28,420 bases of DNA, taken from NCBI GenBank assembly GCA_023397475.1, contig JAEWUD010000042.1:1-28420 (forward strand), given 5' to 3'. Made by a program: the position numbers and the translations under genes. Of this stretch, positions 22,683 to 28,420 are shown piece by piece; position 1 is the first letter of the stretch; each line of letters opens with the position of its first letter. Below the pieces are notes generated by a model. That model ran no database searches and was not told the DNA's origin. It saw only the letters and a list, made by a program, of their open reading frames with translations. This DNA is from Bacillota bacterium. Its GTDB lineage: Bacteria; Bacillota; Clostridia; Saccharofermentanales; Saccharofermentanaceae.

Positions 22683-22940
22683 ACCCTCACCGCCTTTGCA
22701 TTCATCTTAAAGCGCCAACCATCTTTTTGCAAGTTTATATCAGATTTGTTAAAAACTCCTCGTTTTGTAATTTTTTTATCTATTTTGTTATAAACTTTCG
22801 TCTTTACACTCAGCGATGAGCGACCACCGCGAGGCGCAAACCGAGCCCCCTAGAGCGGGAAGAAACCCATAACAAGCAAGTTGTGCTAAGGTTTATGCTT
22901 TTAGATATTTGTCAAAGAGATGAAATGAGGCAAATTTCGA
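22683..22940. other. A+T-rich gene-free interval
   Basis: No gene is visible. AAGTTTATA (22731-22739) and TATAAACTT (22789-22797) form a 9-bp inverted repeat around a T-rich core just upstream of the ATPase gene, and probably overlap its promoter. Confidence 0.4.
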
Positions 22941-23145
22941 AAAATACAGCCTAGATCGCACAAACCGATCTCCCAGGCGGTAATCATTGAAGAAAAACAG
23001 GCAGTTTTCGATATTTTCTTACTTCTGACATATCTATCAATATTTTATTTTATCAATGTTTATTATAATTAATGACCATAATTAGTGTTATCACTCATTT
23101 CGGTACCGCCTGAAATCGTAATAATCGTGATCCAGGCTGTATTTT
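22941..23145. mobile_element. 205-bp element with symmetrical inverted ends (MITE-like or structured RNA)
   Basis: AAAATACAGCCT (22941-22952) pairs perfectly with AGGCTGTATTTT (23134-23145). CAGGCGGTA (22974-22982) pairs with TACCGCCTG (23104-23112). The gap between the two paired blocks is 21 bp on both sides, with GATC near the same place. The 121-bp core is very A+T-rich and has no gene. Clear target-site duplications are not seen. Confidence 0.6.
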
Positions 23146-23464
23146 GAAAATATTATCTACTATTGACAAGGTTTTCAATGGCAAAACAACCTCATAAACA
23201 TTCAATGTTATATATCTACTATATGCAGGTCATAATAACCACACTGTTTTAGTCGAAACCCTGCCGATATAAATGATGTACTGTATCGTCGTTGGTGCTC
23301 ACTGTCGATCTGGTGCAATCGATCGATTCCAAAAAGGTAGGGCTGTTGAAGTAATCTACTCATTCTCCCCCTCGTGGATTCTTTCCTTCACTCTACGCCC
23401 TCTCTGGATTGTTTATTCGCGAAAATGCGCCTTATACTGTTATCAACAATGGGGGGGCTCCTAT

Positions 23465-23866
23465 ATGAAGGTATATTTTGACGAATCCAAGGTCGGTCAG
23501 ACGCTCACAGACGCGTACGGAATTCCACCGGCTTTTCGCGTCTTCCGTTACGCCTATCGCGACAATGCGGACGCGGCCGGTGCGCTGTTTGTCGTGTCTT
23601 TTCAACTGAAAGGGATGGATGGGAAGAAGAATATCGGCTTCTCGCGGATTCCGATGCGCGCGCTGTTCCGTTTTCGCGGATTCATGTCGAAATACTGGCT
23701 TCTCGACGAGGCGACGAACACGTGCATGGGCGTCTATCGTTGGGCGACGGTGGAGGATGCCGAGCGGTACGCGCGGTCGGTCGCGATGCGATTTATGAAG
23801 ATGCGGTCCGTGCCCGGGAGTGTGCATTGGCGCGTCGAGCGGATTGGGGATACGGCAGATACTTGA
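23465..23866 (+). CDS. YdhR-like small protein (putative alpha/beta-barrel monooxygenase fold)
   Basis: This is a 133-residue soluble protein. The stretch VVSFQLKGMDGKKNIGFSRIP, then FRGFMSKYWLLDEATNTCMGVYRWATVEDAERYARS and MKMRSVPGSVHWRVE, resembles YdhR-family dimeric alpha/beta-barrel proteins, whose enzymatic role is unproven. A longer frame from 23273 is rejected: the extra 64 residues are non-homologous and cysteine-rich by chance, while ATG 23465 follows a G-run and starts the conserved part. It lies downstream of the 205-bp inverted-repeat element. The family call rests on remembered pattern, not an alignment. Confidence 0.7.
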   Translation: MKVYFDESKVGQTLTDAYGIPPAFRVFRYAYRDNADAAGALFVVSFQLKGMDGKKNIGFSRIPMRALFRFRGFMSKYWLLDEATNTCMGVYRWATVEDAERYARSVAMRFMKMRSVPGSVHWRVERIGDTADT

Positions 23867-24017
23867 ACTGGGGTTGTTGCGATCCACCGGTCGGGGGAAG
23901 ACGAAGGTCTATCGGCGCGGGAGCATCTGATATAATTTGAACAGATGTAGACCCATCACTCGCAGAAGGAATCCTTCTCAGATGCGGCGCATCACTCGCA
24001 AAGGAGCTCATTTGCAT

Positions 24018-24497
24018 ATGAAGAGAACCTGGATCAAGATTCTTATCGCTATTGTTGCCGTCATCTGCCTTCTTGTCGCTGGTGCCTATCTCGGAAGAGG
24101 CGCGATCGCGAAGTCCTATTACGGGGAACTGGAGTCGCTCGATTATTATACTGGCGGAGGTATTGCGGGATACTTTGAACACTATGTGATCACGCGGGAG
24201 GGGGACAGTTACTCGCTTACCGCACGTGTTATGGGCGAGGAGAACTATGACCTCACATGCCCGCTCGGCCCGACCGTCACAGAGGATATCCTAGCGATCA
24301 TCACGTCGGAGAATCTCTACCTTCGGAACGGTGTTGATGAAGTCGAAGAGAATCTTTACGACGGCTTGGGCGAGACGTTGTCGGCGGAATTCTCCGGGGC
24401 TACCCTCTCCTACAATTACTACGGCACATCCGTCTATCGCAATGCCGCTTTGGCCGATTACCTTCTTGAGCTGACGAGAGAAGCCTCGGGTCAGTAA
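24018..24497 (+). CDS. Small membrane-anchored protein of unknown function
   Basis: The protein is 159 residues with a basic N-terminus (MKRTWIK) and one hydrophobic helix (about 8-25), acting as signal or anchor, then an acidic extracytoplasmic domain rich in Tyr and Glu. No recognised family. ATG 24018 is chosen because AAGGAG (24001-24006) precedes it; the frame extends to 23937, but the extra 27 Arg-rich residues have no start signal. A possible -10 TATAAT at 23931 could drive it. It precedes REP copy 7 and two lipoprotein genes on the same strand. Confidence 0.7.
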   Translation: MKRTWIKILIAIVAVICLLVAGAYLGRGAIAKSYYGELESLDYYTGGGIAGYFEHYVITREGDSYSLTARVMGEENYDLTCPLGPTVTEDILAIITSENLYLRNGVDEVEENLYDGLGETLSAEFSGATLSYNYYGTSVYRNAALADYLLELTREASGQ

Positions 24498-24550
24498 GTC
24501 AGCGGATTAGTGAGCGTTGATATTGCCCGCACTACCGGTCAACACAAAAA

Positions 24551-24700
24551 GGAGCGCCGGTGATGCCGGCGCAGATTACTGGTTGCGCCGCGGCGCGGCT
24601 CTCCGATGAAATCCGTGAATCTCCTCGTCGTTACCGCAAAGTAGTATAATAAATTCGTCTAACGTCCGGGTTTAACGTTATTCATTAACGAATATTCGCC
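24551..24700 (+). repeat. Composite element: REP copy 7 with one decayed unit
   Basis: The REP head (24551-24606) has a good first stem GCGCCGG-TGAT-GCCGGCGC and a damaged second one. The linker keeps GAATCTCCT. The start block is changed to GCAAAGTAGTATAATAAA, and the unit end to GTTATTCATTAACGAATA. It is the most diverged copy with a tail. Confidence 0.75.
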
Positions 24701-24785
24701 TGCGTCATTCTTCTTTATTCTACATTCTTCACACAAACGTTTTTTCTGTAACACTTCTTCGACATGTATCGTCTAGTAAATGAAG

Positions 24786-24823
24786 GCCGATTTTCGCCGA
24801 ATTCGAGAGTCATCCAAATCGGC
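24786..24823 (+). promoter_or_regulatory. Inverted repeat before the YARHG lipoprotein gene
   Basis: GCCGATTT and AAATCGGC form an 8-bp perfect stem with a 22-bp loop, about 20 bp upstream of the ribosome binding site. It could be an operator or a leader hairpin. Confidence 0.4.
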
Positions 24824-24855
24824 GGCAAGAAGGTCACTTATAGGAGGAAGATGTT

Positions 24856-26028
24856 ATGAATAAGAAACTCGCAGCCACTCTCTTGGTCCTGACCATGTTG
24901 TTCGCAGCGTCCTGCAATCCGGTAACGACAACAGCGATTCTTACATCGGAGGGCGTGACAGATCCTTCCTCCATTTCCACGACGACTGAACCGGAAGAAT
25001 CCGCTGTGCCGGAGGAATCCACTGTGACGAAGGTCGCCGCGACCACGGCAACACCCACCGGCGATCCGATGATGGAAGGGATGATGTTCCCGGACAGCGA
25101 CGAGAGGCTCATTATGTGGGAAGAGCTTGTTCCGCTGGGTCCGGAAGCGCTCGCCCTTGCCCGCAATGATTTTTTCGCGCGGGAAGGATATGTTTTTCAG
25201 AAGCAGATGTATATCGACCATTACAGTCCGTTGGCGTGGTATGAGCCGGATGAATCCTTCTCCTACGATCAGTTCAACGAGATTCAACGGGCGAACATCC
25301 TCTTGATCCAGGTTGCCGAGGCTCGTTCCGGAAACGGACTGCTCTACATCCCCTCGGGCACGACGCTCGACTTTGACCAGGACGGGGTTCTGGAAGAGTT
25401 GACCTACGATGCGCCGGATGACAATACCATGAACATCGTTCTTCATGACACGGATGATGACTACAATTGGAATATCGATTATGACTCACCTCACAACGAA
25501 GTATTTCTTGGCGACATCAGCTATGAAGATGGGATCCTCGATCTTTTCACCGACTTTGATGGAGCAAGCAGCGACTTCGAGAGTTATATTGCAGGCGTGA
25601 CGGAGAATGGATTTCTTGAGCGCGGCGTTGTGGCCGGCATATGCGATGACATTCGAATGACCGGCGACGGGTCACTCACCGCAAGTACTTCGATGTGGGT
25701 AATGATGTCCTGGTTCGCCCCGGTCAAACATACTCTGGGAGCCGATGGCAAACTTGTGAAGGTCCCGGAGCCGGAGTACTTCTTCGGAGAATTCCCCTGT
25801 ACGACGATCATCGATGTGCCGATGCGATCCGCGCCGGATGCTTCGATGGCATCTGACCTCACAATCCCGGCGGGATCTGCCGTTACTCTTATCTCTTCTG
25901 ACAATATCGAATGGGTGAAGATCCGCTGGGGTGATCAAGAGGGATGGCTACATCTCGATGGGTTCAAAGTCACGGATCTGGATAAGTACTCCTATACCGT
26001 ATTCGAAGGGTTGATCATCGGTGATTGA
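24856..26028 (+). CDS. Lipoprotein with YARHG and SH3-like domains
   Basis: The 390-residue surface lipoprotein has a signal peptide ending in LFAASC (lipidated Cys20), a Ser/Thr/Glu/Pro-rich linker (about 21-70), and a YARHG domain (about 95-155: LARNDFFAREGYVFQ, LAWYEP and NEIQRANILL). A middle segment looks like an EF/VCBS-type 'DFDQDGVLEELTY' calcium-loop pattern. The C-terminal bacterial SH3-like module (about 315-372: VPMRSAPDASMASDL and WVKIRWGDQEGWLHLDGF) may bind cell-wall peptide. AGGAGG lies 9 nt before ATG 24856. A terminator follows. The domain combination suggests a cell-envelope sensor or wall-binding role; no enzyme motif is seen. Confidence 0.88.
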   Translation: MNKKLAATLLVLTMLFAASCNPVTTTAILTSEGVTDPSSISTTTEPEESAVPEESTVTKVAATTATPTGDPMMEGMMFPDSDERLIMWEELVPLGPEALALARNDFFAREGYVFQKQMYIDHYSPLAWYEPDESFSYDQFNEIQRANILLIQVAEARSGNGLLYIPSGTTLDFDQDGVLEELTYDAPDDNTMNIVLHDTDDDYNWNIDYDSPHNEVFLGDISYEDGILDLFTDFDGASSDFESYIAGVTENGFLERGVVAGICDDIRMTGDGSLTASTSMWVMMSWFAPVKHTLGADGKLVKVPEPEYFFGEFPCTTIIDVPMRSAPDASMASDLTIPAGSAVTLISSDNIEWVKIRWGDQEGWLHLDGFKVTDLDKYSYTVFEGLIIGD

Positions 26029-26066
26029 TTACTTCGCTTGATTATTCTGCGACGATTGACTTCACG

Positions 26067-26121
26067 ATCCCCGGCAACACGCTTCCGTAATCTGCGGAGG
26101 AAGATGTCGGGGATTTTCTTT
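26067..26121 (+). terminator. Terminator of the YARHG lipoprotein gene
   Basis: ATCCCCGGCA (26067-26076) pairs with TGTCGGGGAT (26105-26114) with one G-T pair, followed by TTTCTTT. Confidence 0.85.
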
Positions 26122-26153
26122 GCTCGAAAATACACGAGTTTTCGCGTCCTTAT

Positions 26154-26246
26154 TGAGCCGATTTTCACGGACTAACTGAGCCGTTCTTCGCGGTCTGCCT
26201 GAGCAACTTCTCGCCCCTTTTGGTGAGCCATTTTTTGTGGTCTAGC
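26154..26246 (+). repeat. 23-24-bp degenerate tandem repeat, four units
   Basis: TGAGCC or TGAGCA starts at 26154, 26177, 26200 and 26224. Units share the plan TGAGCCG-TTTTC-CGGTCT (for example TGAGCCGTTCTTCGCGGTCT). They lie between the terminator and the WG lipoprotein, roughly 150-240 bp upstream of its start. Confidence 0.75.
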
Positions 26247-26391
26247 TATATATTTTTCTATGCAAAACAATGTTGTTTGTAACAACTTCGACCTCCAAAT
26301 CGTATACTACATAGAGGTCCATCATCCCTGCTGTGTGAGGGATCCAGCCTCAACCCGCCGAGAGGCGTGCCACTCCAAGGAGGCCAGTCCT

Positions 26392-28167
26392 ATGAACAAG
26401 AGATTCGTGGCAATTCTTCTGATGAGCACAACATTTCTTCTCACTTCCTGCGGCAACGTAACAACTGTAGTGCAGGAGTCACAGTCTTCCACCGAGCCTT
26501 CTGCTCTGACAACGGTAAGCTCAACTTCCGTTACACAAGATGAATCATCCTTTACGCAACCGGAATCCTCCGCAGTCATTTCTTCGAATGAGCCGACTGC
26601 GACTCCCGCGACGGCATCCCCAGAACCTTCCATTGACATGAATTATGTGAGCAGCCTCACCTTCGATGAGGCATATATGTTCAATGCCAGCGGATATGCA
26701 GTTGTCGGACAGATGACAGATGGCGTGATGAAATACGGCATGATCGGCGAAGACGGGCACTTCGTTATCCCGCCGGAGTATGATGCTTTTCGCACGACCA
26801 AGTCCGACATCTGGTGCTATCTGCCATATATGGACATCGGTTTTACCTGGCTTCAGAAAGACGGGCTGTGGGGCTTCGTTAACGAGAAATGCGAGTGGGT
26901 GGTCGATCCCATGTACGCGGATTGCACGTGCTTTACAAGTTTCGGTCTAGCCGGCGTTATGATCAATGGCAAATGGGGGTTCGTCGACACCCACGGAGAC
27001 ATCGTCGTCGCTCCGACCTACGACGCAGTGCACGTGGATGAGAGAACGAAATACGCGCAGGTCAAGGTGGATAATCTCTGGGGATTGATTGATAAGACAG
27101 GCAAGGAACTTATTGCTCCCGTGTCAACCGGTCGAATTCTAACGGAAGGCATTTGGGGCGAAGATGGTTACTTGGATTTCGGCGGCGAGGATCTGGCTTT
27201 TATTTTCACCAACAATTGTCTGATGAAGCTCAACGGCGACATCATCCTCGACGACGTGAGCATTAATCCCAGTTACATCGGATCGAATCATCTCTTCTAC
27301 GCCAACTCCGCATCGAAGGGGAACGGGTACTTCAACCTGGAAGGTGAGCTGGTGATTCCTCTGGAAGATGGTGAATTCGGACTCCCATTCTATGACGACA
27401 GTGTGGCAATCGTCGCTCGACATGGTGAGGGTGAGGGTTACAGTTACATCTTTCACTACATCGATGAGAACGGAAATCTCCTGACAGATAAGGAATTCTC
27501 GGATGCCTCCCGCTTTGCCTCGAATGGTTTGGCGTGCGTAGCGTTCGACGGTAAGTACGGATATATTAACCGAAGCGGCGGCTTCGCGATCGAACCGCAA
27601 TTCGAAAAAGCATTTACTTTCTACGAGTTCGGACTTGCGTGCATCAGGGTTGACGGAAAATACGGATTCATCGACAAGACCGGTACAATTGTCGTCGAAC
27701 CACAAATTGACGAAGTAGATAATTATTTTGTTGATGAGTATATTCCTGTGAGAAAAGATGCCAAGGTGGCCGTTCTCGATAGTAATGGGACTTTACTGAC
27801 ACCCTTCACGTTCGATCGGATTTGGAACCCTTCCAAATTTCTTGCCGAGTCATGCGCTCCGGTCTTCATCGCAAGTCAGGACGGTAAGACTGGGTTGCTT
27901 GATACAAATGGAAATTGGTTGCTTTCACCACAATTTGGCGACATCACCGCCTTCCGGAGCGTCACAGGAGATGAATATCCCGGGTATTGTTACTCCGAGT
28001 GCTTCTACTTGTTATCGTCCACAGGCGATAGAAAAGGAATCATTACATCTCAAGGAGAAGTCCTCCTGGAGACAATCGCCGAAAATGATCGACTCGAAAT
28101 CGCGCCCAATGGTTACGTGGCAGTCCTCTCGAACGGAAATTATCATTACGTTGACCTCGACGGTTGA
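26392..28167 (+). CDS. WG-repeat lipoprotein
   Basis: The 591-residue surface lipoprotein has a signal peptide ending LLTSC (lipidated Cys20) and a Ser/Thr/Pro/Glu linker (about 21-80). About nine WG-type repeats follow, spread over the rest of the chain, each with the plan [KL][WYT]G-hydrophobic-hydrophobic-[DN]-x2-G-x-hydrophobic-x2-P-x-[YF]-x. Examples are KWGFVDTHGDIVVAPTYDAV, KYGYINRSGGFAIEPQFEKA and KTGLLDTNGNWLLSPQFGDI. Such repeats form beta-rich structures of unproven, probably binding, function. AAGGAGG lies 8 nt before ATG 26392; a longer frame to 26260 is rejected because the lipoprotein signal starts here. The leader, lipobox spacing and linker style match the preceding lipoprotein, suggesting a common origin of their N-termini. 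Confidence 0.92.
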   Translation: MNKRFVAILLMSTTFLLTSCGNVTTVVQESQSSTEPSALTTVSSTSVTQDESSFTQPESSAVISSNEPTATPATASPEPSIDMNYVSSLTFDEAYMFNASGYAVVGQMTDGVMKYGMIGEDGHFVIPPEYDAFRTTKSDIWCYLPYMDIGFTWLQKDGLWGFVNEKCEWVVDPMYADCTCFTSFGLAGVMINGKWGFVDTHGDIVVAPTYDAVHVDERTKYAQVKVDNLWGLIDKTGKELIAPVSTGRILTEGIWGEDGYLDFGGEDLAFIFTNNCLMKLNGDIILDDVSINPSYIGSNHLFYANSASKGNGYFNLEGELVIPLEDGEFGLPFYDDSVAIVARHGEGEGYSYIFHYIDENGNLLTDKEFSDASRFASNGLACVAFDGKYGYINRSGGFAIEPQFEKAFTFYEFGLACIRVDGKYGFIDKTGTIVVEPQIDEVDNYFVDEYIPVRKDAKVAVLDSNGTLLTPFTFDRIWNPSKFLAESCAPVFIASQDGKTGLLDTNGNWLLSPQFGDITAFRSVTGDEYPGYCYSECFYLLSSTGDRKGIITSQGEVLLETIAENDRLEIAPNGYVAVLSNGNYHYVDLDG

Positions 28168-28283
28168 TCGTTTTCGCGAAAAGTCATATCGTTGCCCTGC
28201 GGAGCTCCGGCGACATAATTGAGCAATAAGCACGTTCAGCCGGAGGTCTGCGGAAGATGGCGCCCACTTGCACTACTGCGAGG

Positions 28284-28420
28284 TCGGAGAGCGCCGCTAC
28301 GCGCCACGACAATTATTCCGCGCCGGCGCTGGCGTGGGCGCTGGCGTGGGCGCTGGGCGCTGGCGTCGGCGCTGGGCGCTGGCGTGGGCGCTGGCGTGGG
28401 CGCTGGCGTGGGCGCTGGCG
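28284..28420 (-). repeat. REP copy 8 (reverse) running into a 12-bp tandem repeat at the window edge
   Basis: On the minus strand GCGCCGGCGCGGAATAATTGTCGTGGCGC followed by GCGGCGCTCTCCG is a diverged REP head (28334-28284). From about 28320 the plus strand repeats GGCGCTGGCGTG every 12 bp with two compressed units (GGCGCTGGGCGCTGG), continuing past base 28420. No gene or terminator was recognised in 28168-28283, except TTTTCGCGAAAA at 28171-28182. Confidence 0.8.

Noticed and set aside
23273..23464. Upstream extension of the YdhR-like gene
   Set aside because: The 64 extra residues show no conserved features; the conserved part begins at ATG 23465.

Overview
The window looks like the chromosome of a fairly GC-rich member of the Bacillota, probably Clostridia-like. 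The grounds are strong AGGAGG-type ribosome binding sites, a chain-length protein and tyrosine kinase encoded as separate polypeptides, a YugP-type metallopeptidase, an HxlR regulator, and lipoproteins with YARHG and WG-repeat domains. The lineage is inferred from gene content only. No rRNA, tRNA, CRISPR-Cas or transposase gene was recognised.

Left third (1-10574, all minus strand): one polysaccharide operon. In transcription order it holds a PglF-like 4,6-dehydratase, a CpsC/Wzz-like chain-length protein, a CpsD-like tyrosine kinase with a Gly-Tyr tail, a LoaP/NusG-like antiterminator, a PglE-like aminotransferase, a PglC-like phosphoglycosyl transferase, a PglD-like acetyltransferase, a 36-codon remnant of a glycosyltransferase, two intact GT4 glycosyltransferases, and a polymerase (Wzy-like) cut by the window edge. 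PglF, PglE and PglD together would make UDP-diNAc-bacillosamine, and PglC would load it on undecaprenyl phosphate. Base composition turns visibly A+T-rich at the remnant, so the glycosyltransferase/wzy part looks like an exchanged cassette.

Middle (10575-20001): a choloylglycine-hydrolase-family amidase, an FMN reductase, a stand-alone PD-(D/E)XK nuclease-like protein, a YugP metallopeptidase and a single-ORF phosphoglycerate kinase-triosephosphate isomerase fusion. They are separated by long intergenic stretches full of repeats. The most striking is a composite non-coding element: a GC-rich double hairpin (REP-like), a short linker, then a start block CCCCGAAGTAGTATAAA followed by one to four units of exactly 74 bp whose arms pair as hairpins. 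Eight REP heads occur in the window, in both orientations, six of them with an intact or degenerate tail.

Right third (20002-28420): a divergent HxlR regulator/flavodoxin-like reductase pair with a near-perfect operator between them, an AAA/DUF4143 ATPase, a 205-bp inverted-repeat element, a YdhR-like small protein, a small membrane-anchored protein, and two lipoproteins (YARHG plus SH3-like; WG repeats). The window ends inside a 12-bp tandem repeat that grows out of another REP copy.
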